Shown: positions 9,436 to 18,800, counted from the stretch's first letter. The stretch: DNA of 64,000 nt from Bacteroidota bacterium (GCA_004322215.1 SCSM01000036.1:91443-155442), one strand, 5' to 3'. Translations and numbers: made by a program. The notes: generated by a model from the letters alone, not told the origin.

Positions 9436-10618
9436 TAATCCTATTTATGAATTTTGTCCATATTGTGGTGGAACCCACGACAATGCTTATGTTGAAGATA
9501 TGCCTCAGACTTATGAAAGGTCAAAACTTGACACCATCATCCTGCATAAGGAAAGTTTTAATTATGATTTTTCTTATAATGAGTTTAGACCCGGTATAGA
9601 TTACAGAACGAGATGGAATGCAAAGGTACGTGATATTAACAAAGACGCTTTTATTAAAATCACGTTCAAAGATTTTGAAGGAAATGATACGACCATTCAA
9701 AATAATTTTTATGCAACAAAATTATCAATAAGGCCTGACCTTAATTTTGGGTTACTTTCTATTGGAGAAACGAAGGAATTGGTTTGTTGGATAAAATGTG
9801 AATCAACGGTTGATGATACGATTACGAATATAAAATTTAAAAATAATGACCGGGGTTTTGAGATAATATGTGATAATCTGCCTTTTATAATTAAATCAGG
9901 TGATTCGATTAAAATTAAAGTAAAGTTTAAGGCATATTTTGAGGGGGATTTCAGTGATAGTATTGGAATTGAAGCAAAAGGATTTGATGACTATTTATCA
10001 AGTGTCAAAGCACAGGTTGGGGCACCAAGTATTGAAGTAACTAATTGTTGGTTTGGTGATAAATATCTTAATTCAGTTTCCAATTGTTCTATTTTGATAT
10101 GGAATCATGGTATTACCGATTTGATTGTTACAGGTTATATTGGACCAAGATACCCAAATATTTATATACCTTATTTTGATGATTTTAATGAGAATTCTCC
10201 ATTGATAATTGAACCAAATGGAGTTTATTCATGCGAGATTATATTTAAACCTTATGAAGAAAAATTATATTCCGACAGTATTCTTTTTATTAGTAATTCT
10301 ATAAAAACAATTGATGCAGATAGTATTGCAGAATTATCAGGAAAAGGAGTAGCCGTCGAAGATGTTTTTAATAATAACATTGGAAACAATTTTAATATTA
10401 ATCCCAATCCTGCGGATGATTTTATTTCAGTTAATTTTATTGAAGAATTTATTAAATCCGATGTTATAAAACTTTTCGATTCGTTTGGGAATGTTGTTTA
10501 TGAAAATGGAAATATAATAGAGAATAATTTTAAAATAAATACATCTGGGTTAGCGAGCGGGATGTATTTTTTGCGGGTTGGGAGTATGTTTATGAGGAAG
10601 GTTGTGGTTGTTCATTGA
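9347..10618 (+). CDS. Secreted ASH/choice-of-anchor-like protein with T9SS tail
   Basis: This 423-residue protein has a signal peptide (MKAYTSLLLVIIGCFIMVSKSYS) followed by a Cys-rich segment (CPYCGG) and two or three beta-sandwich repeats with LNFGLLSIGETKE and SDSIGIEAKGF patterns, typical of ASH/choice-of-anchor D modules. It ends in NPNPADDFISV plus a sorting tail. Its body aligns with the second half of the fused proteins at 29023 and 32436, so it is that half as a stand-alone gene. The ATG at 9347 is preferred over the GTG at 9341, because the paralogue at 10702 has GGG at the matching position. GGGAGG is the ribosome binding site. Confidence 0.8.
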   Translation: MKAYTSLLLVIIGCFIMVSKSYSAKDTLPPNPIYEFCPYCGGTHDNAYVEDMPQTYERSKLDTIILHKESFNYDFSYNEFRPGIDYRTRWNAKVRDINKDAFIKITFKDFEGNDTTIQNNFYATKLSIRPDLNFGLLSIGETKELVCWIKCESTVDDTITNIKFKNNDRGFEIICDNLPFIIKSGDSIKIKVKFKAYFEGDFSDSIGIEAKGFDDYLSSVKAQVGAPSIEVTNCWFGDKYLNSVSNCSILIWNHGITDLIVTGYIGPRYPNIYIPYFDDFNENSPLIIEPNGVYSCEIIFKPYEEKLYSDSILFISNSIKTIDADSIAELSGKGVAVEDVFNNNIGNNFNINPNPADDFISVNFIEEFIKSDVIKLFDSFGNVVYENGNIIENNFKINTSGLASGMYFLRVGSMFMRKVVVVH

Positions 10619-10790
10619 AATTAATGAATTGTGAAAAATGAAGAATGAATAATTAAGAATTTATTTTTATTCAGATTCTCTCATAATCGGGAGGTGGGAA
10701 AATGAAAGCATATACTTTTTTGTTGCTTGTAATAATTGGCTGTTTTATCATGGTAAGTAAATCTTATTCGGCTAAGGACACATTGCCGCC
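10478..10790 (+). repeat. Direct repeat copy B (gene junction)
   Basis: Second copy of the junction repeat: the tail of the 9347 gene, the spacer, and the signal peptide of the 10702 gene. The offset to copy A is exactly 1355 bp along the whole repeat. High identity limited to the ends points to recent duplication or gene conversion. Confidence 0.85.
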
Positions 10791-12303
10791 GGACCCGAGT
10801 TGGTATGAAAGCTGTGACGGGAGTGTTGAGGGTTTTATAGAAGATTTACCAAGAACCTATGAGAGGTCTAAACTTAAATCAATAATTCTTGACTCTTCTA
10901 AGAGTAATAATTATATCTTATCCTATGAAGAATTCATACCGGGAAAGAAATTTCTATTAGAATGGTATTTGAAAGTTAATGATGCCGATAGTAATGCCCA
11001 TGCTATAATCACTTTTTCGGATATGGAAGGTAACGATACAACTATAATAATTGAATATGTCACAAGCAAATTGAAAATAAGACCAAATCTCGATTTCGGA
11101 AGATTATATGTTGGTCAGGAAAAAGAGATGGAGTGTTGGTTAGTCAATGAAGCAAATTTTGCGGATACAATTGTTGAAATAAATTTAAAAAACAATAATA
11201 GGGGTTTTGAAATATTTACAGATTTATTTCTCCCTATACTTTTAGCACCTCACGATTCAACCAAAATAAAAATTAAATTTAAAGCTACTGATGAAGGAAT
11301 ATTTTATGATTCAGTAGGTGTTAAAAGTGTGTGTGGATGTTTAATTAAATTCTTAACTCAAGTAAAAGCAACTGTAAAAACATCTAAAATAGAAGTTAAC
11401 TCATGCAATTTTGGAGATGAGGAAATTAATAATTTAAAATCGGGAATAATTTCGGTAATGAATAAAAGCGATGTAGAGCTTGTGATTACAGATTATAAGC
11501 CACCACAAAATCAATCAGTATTTATTATTGATTTCGATATTGTAACTAATTTACCATTAAAATTAAATGCTTGGGAGAGTTTTAATATCCCGGTTAATTT
11601 TTTCCCTACTGAAGAAAAAGAATATAGAGATTCTATTGTTTTTATTAGTAATACAATTAAGGAAGGAATAGTGGATAGCGTAGCAGAACTATTCGGCAAA
11701 GGTATTAGTTATCCGATTATAGATGTCAGCGATGCATATTTTGGTGATGTAATTCAAAGCAAACCTGTTCAGAAAATTGTCACAGTTACAAATAAGGGCA
11801 TGAAGGATTTGATAATCACCGATTATTATAAACCTGACAACGCTAAATTCGTACATAAATTTGATAGGGAAATAAATTTAGATAATCCATTAATACTTAT
11901 TCCGCAAGAATCGTGGAGTTTTGAAGTTGAATTTTGTCCACCAAATGAAGCAGGATGTTTTTTTACAAACTACATCATATTTCATTCAAATGCGGTAAAA
12001 GGGGACAGCACGGCATATTTCAGGGTGGATTCGGTTCTTTTAGGAATAAGAGAAGATGAAATCAATATCAATAATATTGAAATTACACCAAATCCAGCAG
12101 ATGAATTTCTTTCATTCAATTTTAATGTAGAAACTCAAAAGCCGGATTTCATAAAGTTATTTGATTCGTTTGGGAATGTTGTGTATGAGAATAAAAATAT
12201 AATAGAGAATAATATTAAAATAAATACATCTGAATTAGCGAGCGGGATGTATTTTTTAGTTATTGGACATAGGAGTGTGAGGAAGGTTGTTGTGATGCAC
12301 TGA
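10702..12303 (+). CDS. Secreted ASH/choice-of-anchor-like protein with T9SS tail (longer paralogue)
   Basis: A 533-residue protein whose signal peptide nearly equals that of its upstream neighbour, while the body has diverged and holds one more beta-sandwich repeat (VIDVSDAYFGDVIQ region, about residues 335-440). Motifs include RPNLDFGRLYVGQEKE, AHDSTKIKIKF-like segments and ITPNPADEFLSFNF at the start of the sorting tail. The tail matches that of the 7491 gene along a stretch where the 9347 gene differs, but its last 20 residues are its own, so the tail is a mosaic. It is predicted to be exported by Sec and then by type IX secretion. It is followed by a perfect 10-bp hairpin. Confidence 0.8.
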   Translation: MKAYTFLLLVIIGCFIMVSKSYSAKDTLPPDPSWYESCDGSVEGFIEDLPRTYERSKLKSIILDSSKSNNYILSYEEFIPGKKFLLEWYLKVNDADSNAHAIITFSDMEGNDTTIIIEYVTSKLKIRPNLDFGRLYVGQEKEMECWLVNEANFADTIVEINLKNNNRGFEIFTDLFLPILLAPHDSTKIKIKFKATDEGIFYDSVGVKSVCGCLIKFLTQVKATVKTSKIEVNSCNFGDEEINNLKSGIISVMNKSDVELVITDYKPPQNQSVFIIDFDIVTNLPLKLNAWESFNIPVNFFPTEEKEYRDSIVFISNTIKEGIVDSVAELFGKGISYPIIDVSDAYFGDVIQSKPVQKIVTVTNKGMKDLIITDYYKPDNAKFVHKFDREINLDNPLILIPQESWSFEVEFCPPNEAGCFFTNYIIFHSNAVKGDSTAYFRVDSVLLGIREDEININNIEITPNPADEFLSFNFNVETQKPDFIKLFDSFGNVVYENKNIIENNIKINTSELASGMYFLVIGHRSVRKVVVMH

Positions 12304-12318
12304 TAATCTCACCCCCAG

Positions 12319-12341
12319 CCCCTTCTCCGATGGAGAAGGGG
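12319..12341. terminator. Perfect 10-bp GC hairpin between convergent genes
   Basis: CCCCTTCTCC and GGAGAAGGGG flank a 3-base loop, 15 bases after the stop of the upstream gene and 12 bases before the end of the converging one. There is no T tract, so it may be a dispersed hairpin repeat (the CTCACCCCCAGCCCC context is common in unrelated genomes) that also blocks read-through. Confidence 0.6.
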
Positions 12342-12353
12342 AGAGTGGAAAAT

Positions 12354-12713
12354 TTATGCATACAACTGTGAAATGTCAATGTAAATGTTGTAGTTCTGAA
12401 TTTTATCGCCTTTCATTCTGAATAGATTACAGAAATTAACGCTGAGCGTTGTACCATTGTGGCGTGTGTAAGTAACCAAGCCGGGAGTAACGACAACATC
12501 GCCGGAAATAATTGTCTCTATGTTTGAATGTTTTAGTCCTTTGATGCTGCCGAAAAAGCCCTCAACTGCTGCTTTTACGTTTGCATTACCTTTAACTGCA
12601 TCAGCATTGCCGAATTTAAACTCACAGTCATCTGTAAGAAATGACACAAATTTATCTGAATCGTTATCATCAACTGATTTTAATAAATCGAGTACCCATT
12701 GCGGATTTGCCAT
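12354..12713 (-). CDS. NTF2-like / SnoaL-like small protein
   Basis: A 119-residue protein with the cone-shaped alpha+beta fold pattern of the NTF2 superfamily: an N-terminal helix (WVLDLLKSVDDNDSDKFVSFL), the TDDCEFKFGNADAVKG motif seen in SnoaL-like proteins, and C-terminal strands ending KGDKIQNYNIYIDIS. Members include polyketide cyclases, isomerases and many proteins of unknown role, so the substrate cannot be named. AGGAGG lies 8 bases before the ATG. The gene is monocistronic and convergent with the secreted gene. Confidence 0.75.
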   Translation of the reverse strand: MANPQWVLDLLKSVDDNDSDKFVSFLTDDCEFKFGNADAVKGNANVKAAVEGFFGSIKGLKHSNIETIISGDVVVTPGLVTYTRHNGTTLSVNFCNLFRMKGDKIQNYNIYIDISQLYA

Positions 12714-12834
12714 AAAAAACCTCCTGATTATTTTTAAAAAATTGAAAATCGGATTGACGCTGAAAAAAGTTTGTCATTGTAAATGATTAGTTAAATTATA
12801 TTTTTGCATATATTTTGTTTCACTTTTTTATAAT

Positions 12835-13383
12835 ATGATAATGGAAACAAAACGGCTTTTCATCGGAACATTTATTGATTCGTATTTATTTAAAAACAAA
12901 TATGAAGAATTACAGCAAAATTTCAACGAATGTTGTGGAGGTAAATGGGTGGAACCGAATAATCTTCATTTCACTTACCAGTTTCTCGGAGATGTAGAAG
13001 CAAAATTGATTCCCGTTATAAAGAGTTCCCTCGCTGATTGTTTAGTAGAATATAATTCAAATCTTAAATTCAAAGGTATATTCGCATTGCCTAAGCCAAG
13101 TTTTCCGAGAGTGCTTTATGTAAAAATTATTAATGATGACCAAAAGGTTATTAATATTCAAAAAAAAATGGAAAAGATTATGACCGCCAATGATTTCCAG
13201 CCCGAAACCAGGGTGTTTATACCTCACGTAACCTTATTAAGAATAAAGCAATTCGAAAGATATAAATTTGTCCAGATGGTAGAAGATTTTAAGTTCTATG
13301 AAATTGGGGATATGAGACAATTCAAAATTGACCTGATTGAAAGTCAATTGACAAAAGAAGGTCCGATTTATAATATAATATAA
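12835..13383 (+). CDS. thpR: RNA 2',3'-cyclic phosphodiesterase (ThpR/LigT, 2H family)
   Basis: The 182-residue product has the two HxT motifs of the 2H phosphoesterase family: His45-Phe-Thr47 within NNLHFTYQFLG and His131-Val-Thr133 within FIPHVTLLR. The N-terminal KRLFIGTFID is also typical. The enzyme hydrolyses 2',3'-cyclic phosphate ends of RNA in the cytoplasm and can ligate RNA in vitro. Length is normal. Two start codons two residues apart (12835 and 12841) are equally plausible. It is probably transcribed alone; dapA follows after 107 bp. Confidence 0.88.
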   Translation: MIMETKRLFIGTFIDSYLFKNKYEELQQNFNECCGGKWVEPNNLHFTYQFLGDVEAKLIPVIKSSLADCLVEYNSNLKFKGIFALPKPSFPRVLYVKIINDDQKVINIQKKMEKIMTANDFQPETRVFIPHVTLLRIKQFERYKFVQMVEDFKFYEIGDMRQFKIDLIESQLTKEGPIYNII

Positions 13384-13490
13384 AATTGGTACAATTTTTT
13401 CTATGTATTTGGTTTAAAACGATTTTTAAATAAAATTCAGGTATAAAAAGGAATTAAAATAAATCAGAATAAAATTTTCAGGAGAAAAAT

Positions 13491-14390
13491 ATGAAAAATT
13501 TTACGGCGAGAGGCACATTCACAGCATTGGTAACGCCTTTCAAAAATGACGGCTCTGTTGATTTCAAAACGCTTCAAAAGCTGATTGATTTCCAGATTAA
13601 GAACAAGGTTGAAGGTATAGTTGTCTGCGGTTCAACCGGAGAGGGTGCAACGCTCACTCTAAAGGAGAAGATGGCAATATTTAAAGAAGCGGTTGTTTAT
13701 GCCAAAGGCAGGGTTCCGATTATTGCAGCAACGGGAACTTATGAAACCGAAGAGTCATTGAACCTGACTATTTATGCACGTGAACATGGTGCAAGTGCTG
13801 CATTGATTGTTGTTCCTTATTATATAAAACCTACTCAGTTTGCATTGTTCGAACATTTTCGGGTAATAGCCGCATCGGTATCCGATTTGCCAATTATACT
13901 TTATAATATACCCGGGAGAACAGGCGTGAATATGCTTGCCGAGACACAACTTGCAGTAGCTAATGCATGTCCGAATGTCGTCGCAACCAAGGAAGCATCG
14001 GGGAATTTGGTACAAATGATGGATATAATAAAGAATTCACCAAAGCATTTTTCATTGCTTTCTGGAGACGATTCTTTAACTTTACCGGTGATTGCTGCAG
14101 GTGGAAAGGGTATAGTATCGGTAATTTCGAACTATGCACCCAAGAAATTCGGGGACATGGTCCGCAATGCTCTCGACGGGAAATTTGCAGAAGCAAAGAA
14201 GGTGCATTATGATTTGTTCGAGATGATGGAAATGAATTTCATAGAGCCAAATCCGGCACCTGTCAAATGTGCCATGTCATTATTGAAGATGATAAAGAGC
14301 CAGATAAGAATGCCATTGCTTCCTGTATCAGGAGAAAATAAGAAGAAAATCCAGGCAGCATTGGTAAAAACCGGATTGATGAAGAAATAG
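13491..14390 (+). CDS. dapA: 4-hydroxy-tetrahydrodipicolinate synthase
   Basis: DapA condenses pyruvate with aspartate semialdehyde, the first committed step to diaminopimelate and lysine. The 299-residue protein is full length and has the signature GSTGE at 47-51, the catalytic Tyr138 in ILYNIPGRTG and the Schiff-base Lys167 in VVATKEASG. AGGAG is six bases before the ATG. It is not in an operon with other lysine genes, although lysC lies 5 kb downstream on the same strand. A hairpin follows the stop codon. Confidence 0.97.
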   Translation: MKNFTARGTFTALVTPFKNDGSVDFKTLQKLIDFQIKNKVEGIVVCGSTGEGATLTLKEKMAIFKEAVVYAKGRVPIIAATGTYETEESLNLTIYAREHGASAALIVVPYYIKPTQFALFEHFRVIAASVSDLPIILYNIPGRTGVNMLAETQLAVANACPNVVATKEASGNLVQMMDIIKNSPKHFSLLSGDDSLTLPVIAAGGKGIVSVISNYAPKKFGDMVRNALDGKFAEAKKVHYDLFEMMEMNFIEPNPAPVKCAMSLLKMIKSQIRMPLLPVSGENKKKIQAALVKTGLMKK

Positions 14391-14414
14391 TTAATTTTTT
14401 GTTAATAAAAAATA

Positions 14415-14452
14415 AATAAGCCGGGTTGATTGCAATTATCATCCGGCTTATT
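14415..14452 (+). terminator. Hairpin after dapA
   Basis: AATAAGCCGG (14415-14424) pairs with CCGGCTTATT (14443-14452), with extra TGAT/ATCA pairing inside the loop. There is no long T tract, so termination efficiency is uncertain. Confidence 0.6.
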
Positions 14453-14454
14453 CA

Positions 14455-14481
14455 CTATTGATGTAATATTCACGTCAATAG
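14455..14481 (+). promoter_or_regulatory. Inverted repeat just upstream of the phosphatase gene
   Basis: CTATTGATGT (14455-14464) and ACGTCAATAG (14472-14481) form a 10-bp stem with one G-T pair around a 7-nt loop. It ends 19 bases before the ATG at 14501, so it is placed like an operator or a leader hairpin. It could also be a second part of the dapA terminator. Confidence 0.4.
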
Positions 14482-14500
14482 GGACAAAAATTGAGAAATT

Positions 14501-15796
14501 ATGCAACAAAATTACGTTAGTCAGAGAAATACTTACAAATTGCTGGAAAAGCTGACATCGCAGAAATTCAAAACCGAAATCAGCTTGCTTAAATCGCTAG
14601 TCAAAGATGTTGTCAATCACAAAGAATTCGGTATCATCGGCGGCAGAATCTGGGAATTGAATCCACAGGAATATTCTTATAATTTATGTTACCAGTTTGG
14701 GAAAGTTGATAAAATTCCGAAAGGATATTCTCTTTCAATTGAAAACCAACCGGTGCTTAACAAACTGCTGAAACAAAGAACCATACTAAATTATGAATCT
14801 GATGAACTTTTGAAATTGAAAGGGATTTATTCTTATTCGATTACGGGTGTAGGCGAACTTATCAGGTTAAGAGGAGGGAAATATTATAAATATGCATTAG
14901 CGTTCAATTCTCCGGAAATGCTTCAAAGCTTTTATGAGACACTTAACATTATCAGTGGAATTGCAACTATTGCGATAAGAGGAATTTCCGGTTTCTCAGT
15001 TGAAAAGAAGATTCGCAGGGATTTGTTCAAAGCATCAGAAATCCAGAGAAACTTATTGCCGGAACACAAAATCAGGTTTCTCGATTATGATATTTACGGA
15101 ATTTGTACACCCGATAGTGAAGTCGGAGGTGATTACTTCGATTATCTGAGAAATGTTTATGAAGGCGAAGAAAACCTCGGAATAGTAATTGCAGATGCTT
15201 CGAGTAAAGGATTGCCTGCAGCGATTCAGGCATTGTTCGTATCGGGTGCAATAAGGATGGGAACGCGTTTCGCCACAAAAATCACTCATCTCTTCTCACG
15301 GCTGAATACACTCATTTGGGAAACATTTGTCTATGAAAGATTCGTTACATTGTTTTATTGCGAATTGACACAGGCGTCTAACAGGTTACTGTTGTATGCC
15401 AATGCAGGACATTGTGCTCCGATTCATTACAGACCGGCAAATGACAGTTTTATGATGCTGGAAGCCACTGGTGCTATGCTGGGATTGACGGAACACCAGA
15501 GTTTCAGAGTCGAAAACATACGTATGCATCCTGGTGATGTTCTTGTATTATATACTGACGGAATCACCGAAAGCCAGGATGAGAACGGATTAATGTACGG
15601 TGAAGAAAGATTGTTGGAATTAATCAGAAAGAATTATAATGAAACATCGGAGAACATTGCTCTTGCAATCATAGAAGATGTACAGAAATACACCTCCGAA
15701 TCGCTTTATAATGATGACAAGACACTCGTAGTAATCAAGAGGGATTTAGCCGAACAACCGGAAATGACAGAAATTTCGAAAGCGTCAATTATTTGA
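14501..15796 (+). CDS. SpoIIE/RsbU-type PP2C protein phosphatase with GAF-like N-terminus
   Basis: A 431-residue protein. Residues 1 to about 170 look like a GAF-type sensor; residues 175-420 are the PP2C-like SpoIIE domain, beginning ASEIQRNLLPE and containing VGGDYFDY, VIADASSKGLPAA, NAGHCAPI and VLYTDGITES, with the metal-binding aspartates in place. Such enzymes remove phosphate from anti-sigma-factor antagonists and tune partner-switching stress responses. No antagonist or anti-sigma gene is next to it, but an RsbRD-N protein lies at 48 kb. Cytoplasmic, since no membrane segment is seen. Confidence 0.9.
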   Translation: MQQNYVSQRNTYKLLEKLTSQKFKTEISLLKSLVKDVVNHKEFGIIGGRIWELNPQEYSYNLCYQFGKVDKIPKGYSLSIENQPVLNKLLKQRTILNYESDELLKLKGIYSYSITGVGELIRLRGGKYYKYALAFNSPEMLQSFYETLNIISGIATIAIRGISGFSVEKKIRRDLFKASEIQRNLLPEHKIRFLDYDIYGICTPDSEVGGDYFDYLRNVYEGEENLGIVIADASSKGLPAAIQALFVSGAIRMGTRFATKITHLFSRLNTLIWETFVYERFVTLFYCELTQASNRLLLYANAGHCAPIHYRPANDSFMMLEATGAMLGLTEHQSFRVENIRMHPGDVLVLYTDGITESQDENGLMYGEERLLELIRKNYNETSENIALAIIEDVQKYTSESLYNDDKTLVVIKRDLAEQPEMTEISKASII

Positions 15797-15816
15797 TTGA
15801 TAATTGAGAATTAATT

Positions 15817-16125
15817 ATTCCTTCAGCTTTTGGTGAGGGAATGGATTGGATTAATCTCAGAAGTTGTTCAGTATCAGGGACATCTGTTAAACGCAATTTA
15901 CCGTCCATTGCCTTCATTTTCAAAGCGTGACATTTTGTCACGGTTTCATTTCCTTTAGCTTTCAACCTTTCTTTAAGTTTTCACCAATAAGCTTGAGGAT
16001 TTATACTATCAGTTAAAATAAGTATTACATCAACAATATAGAAATACCACATCTCTTTTTCTTCGTCCCAGTGTGTGCGGATTTTCTTGCTTTCGAATAG
16101 CCCGATGTAGCTCTTATTTTTTTGT
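15817..16125 (-). pseudogene. Remnant of a Bro-N (phage antirepressor-like) gene
   Basis: Reading the minus strand gives SYIGLFESKKIRTHWDEE, then a strand with IVDVILILTDSINPQAYW, an in-frame TGA (bases 15981-15983), then KLKERLKAKGNETVTKC, LRLTDVPDTEQLLRLI and QSIPSPKAE. These are the successive blocks of the Bro-N family, so the stop replaces a codon that is normally Arg. The frame is also stopped just before the N-terminus, and the protein is cut after PSPKAE where intact members continue. No functional product is expected. It accounts for most of the 478-bp gap between the phosphatase and YfhO-like genes. Confidence 0.8.
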
Positions 16126-16274
16126 AGTATTCAATTGATATCAAATATTTGAACAAAAATAAGTAATTGCCACTGTTATTAATCCAAAAATTATACACAT
16201 TTTTTTTTCAAAAGTTAATATATTGCATTTCTTTTTAAGAACTATACTTATTTTGTTACATTTACGGATTAATT

Positions 16275-18800
16275 ATGGCAAAGACAGTACAGCCGAAGAA
16301 GGTAATTCAGGAAAAACAGAAGCCACCGATAATACCTGAAAAGTACCAGGATATATTTTACATTGTCCTGTTGATTCTATTGATTTTCGGGTTTTTCTCA
16401 CCTGCTATTTTCGGCGGTGGATTCAATGCGATGGATAATGCTGCATCGGAGAGTTTCAAGACTTATCTCGAACAGGCAAATAAAGACGGGAAATTTCCAT
16501 TATGGATACCATACATTTTCAGCGGTATGCCAAGCTATGCATCACTTTTGACAACAGGAGCGAGAAGCTGGGATATAATCTCGATGATATTCATTGGTGC
16601 AACGAAATTTGTAGGAACACTTTTCAGCAGTGATGTTGCACGTGTAAGCTGTTTCTACGTGATGTATGCACTCGGAATGTACTGGTTGATGAGATTCAAA
16701 AAACACGCAAGGTTTGTGGCTTTCTTTACTGCTTTTGCAGCGGTGTTTTCGACTTATGTAATTACATGGATTATGATTGGGCATAATACTAAACCGATTG
16801 TTTTTGCAATGTTCCCTTTCATTATTTTATTTCTCGAGAAGCTGAAAGAAAGATTTTCACTTGTATATGCTGTATTAATGGTATTTGCTGTTCATATAAT
16901 GATGCTCGGAAGCCATCTTCAAATGATATTCTATGGATTCTGTGCTTTCGGATTATATATTTTATTTGAATTGCTTCACTCACTATTCACAAAAAAGAAT
17001 GTACTGGGTATAATTAGGTCTGCCGTTATTCTGGCTGCTGCAGGGGGCTTGGCTTTTGTGCTTTCAGCAGACCGGTATTTTAGCACAATGGAATATACTC
17101 CTTATTCAACACGCGGCTCTGCTCCAATTGTTAAGACCGAGAAACAGCATCAGGATGCATCAGGCGGTAACGATTACGATTATGCAACTATGTGGTCATT
17201 CAGTCCACAGGAGACAATGACTTTTCTTGTACCGAACTATTTCGGATTCGGACGTCTCGAATATAAAGGAGAATTATCGCAAAACAGGCCTGTGCAGGTT
17301 TCGACTTATTTTGGACAGAAAGAATCGGAAGACTCACCGCCTTATATGGGAATACTTGTATTAGGGCTTGGAATAATCGGATTTATTATGTTCAGGAAAG
17401 ACCCGTTCATTCAGTTTCTGCTTGTCCTGTCTGTATTTTCACTTTTACTTTCATTCGGAAAAACTTTACCGGTTTTGTATGATTTATTCTTCAATTTGGT
17501 GCCGAGCTTCAACAAATTCAGAGCACCAAGCATGGCATTAGCTCTAATGCACTTTGCATTTCCAATCCTTGCCGGATATGGATTGACAGCAATACTGAAT
17601 TGGAGGAAAAAACTTGAAGATTCAGATAAGAAGGTCCTTTATGGGGGAATAATAGCTGCAGGTGCATTTCTTGTGATTGGATTTCTTTATTCAGGTGCAT
17701 TCAAGACATCGTATATGGATTCTTTCACCGAAAGTGCTGTCGGACAGAAATTTCCGGCAGAGCTGCATGACTTTGTATGGTCGAATATGATTAACGATTG
17801 GTATATTACTGCGTTGATTGCTTTTGTAATAGGATTGATAGCATTATTTTATGTGAGGAAGAAAATCGGAACAGGAATATTTTATTCTACTGTTGCAATT
17901 CTGCTTGTATTCGATATGTGGCGAGTGGATTACCGTCCGATGGAAGTTGCCGATAAACCTATTCAGCAGGAAATTTTCAAGCGAACGGATGTAATAGATT
18001 TTCTAAAGAGTGATAAATCAATTTACAGAATAGCTGATTTTGTGTCCCAGCCGGCAAATGTCCCTGCATTCTTCATGCTCGAAAATGTAAATGGTTATCA
18101 TGCCGCTAAAATGAGAATATACCAGGATTTAATGGATGTTGCCAATCTGGACCAGGCAGCCGGTTCGACATCGGTTGTTTATAATCCAATGCTTTGGAAT
18201 CTTATGAATGTAAAGTACCTGATTGCAGAGGGCAAAATTTATGAAGGATTGGAACCGGTATTCCAGTCCCGACAATCGAAGTCTTTCGTTTTTCAGAATC
18301 CCGGCTACTTACCAAGGACATTTTTTGTAAAATCGGCACAAGTTGCAAAACAGATGGATATCCTGAAACATTTGAAGGATGGAGATTTCAATCCTAAAGA
18401 ATTAGCATATATTGAAAAAGCATTACCTTTACAGATTGATGTGCCGGATTCAACATGCTATTCAAAAGTTTTGACTCATAAAAATGAGTATATTAAGATT
18501 GAAGCACAGGCAAGCGGGAATAACCTGTTGTATATCAGTGAGATTTATTATCCTGTCAGTTGGAAAGCATATATTGACAATAAAGAAGTGCCGATTTACA
18601 AAACGAATTTCGCTTTCCGTTCAGTCATAGTGCCAAAGGGTAAGCACACAATTGAAATGAAATTTGAATCGAAGAAATTTGAAATGGGAAAAACATTAAG
18701 TATGATTACTGGAATTATCTTAAATCTTCTGGTGATTGTTGCAGTGCTGATTGAAATCCGAAGAAGAAAGACGACGAAAGAATTGACAAGCGAAAATTAA
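16275..18800 (+). CDS. YfhO-family multi-spanning membrane protein
   Basis: An 841-residue protein with a short basic cytoplasmic N-terminus, about a dozen hydrophobic helices (from residue 27 to about 550, with a last one near 815) and a soluble region between. Family features include FGGGFNAMDNAASESFKTYL early, the LWIPYIFSGMPSY block, and a C-terminal domain with LPRTFFVKSA and YYPVSWKAYIDNKEVP. YfhO proteins resemble glycosyltransferases of the GT-C type and are linked to lipid or cell-wall glycosylation; the substrate here is unknown. No other glycosylation gene is adjacent. Confidence 0.85.
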   Translation: MAKTVQPKKVIQEKQKPPIIPEKYQDIFYIVLLILLIFGFFSPAIFGGGFNAMDNAASESFKTYLEQANKDGKFPLWIPYIFSGMPSYASLLTTGARSWDIISMIFIGATKFVGTLFSSDVARVSCFYVMYALGMYWLMRFKKHARFVAFFTAFAAVFSTYVITWIMIGHNTKPIVFAMFPFIILFLEKLKERFSLVYAVLMVFAVHIMMLGSHLQMIFYGFCAFGLYILFELLHSLFTKKNVLGIIRSAVILAAAGGLAFVLSADRYFSTMEYTPYSTRGSAPIVKTEKQHQDASGGNDYDYATMWSFSPQETMTFLVPNYFGFGRLEYKGELSQNRPVQVSTYFGQKESEDSPPYMGILVLGLGIIGFIMFRKDPFIQFLLVLSVFSLLLSFGKTLPVLYDLFFNLVPSFNKFRAPSMALALMHFAFPILAGYGLTAILNWRKKLEDSDKKVLYGGIIAAGAFLVIGFLYSGAFKTSYMDSFTESAVGQKFPAELHDFVWSNMINDWYITALIAFVIGLIALFYVRKKIGTGIFYSTVAILLVFDMWRVDYRPMEVADKPIQQEIFKRTDVIDFLKSDKSIYRIADFVSQPANVPAFFMLENVNGYHAAKMRIYQDLMDVANLDQAAGSTSVVYNPMLWNLMNVKYLIAEGKIYEGLEPVFQSRQSKSFVFQNPGYLPRTFFVKSAQVAKQMDILKHLKDGDFNPKELAYIEKALPLQIDVPDSTCYSKVLTHKNEYIKIEAQASGNNLLYISEIYYPVSWKAYIDNKEVPIYKTNFAFRSVIVPKGKHTIEMKFESKKFEMGKTLSMITGIILNLLVIVAVLIEIRRRKTTKELTSEN

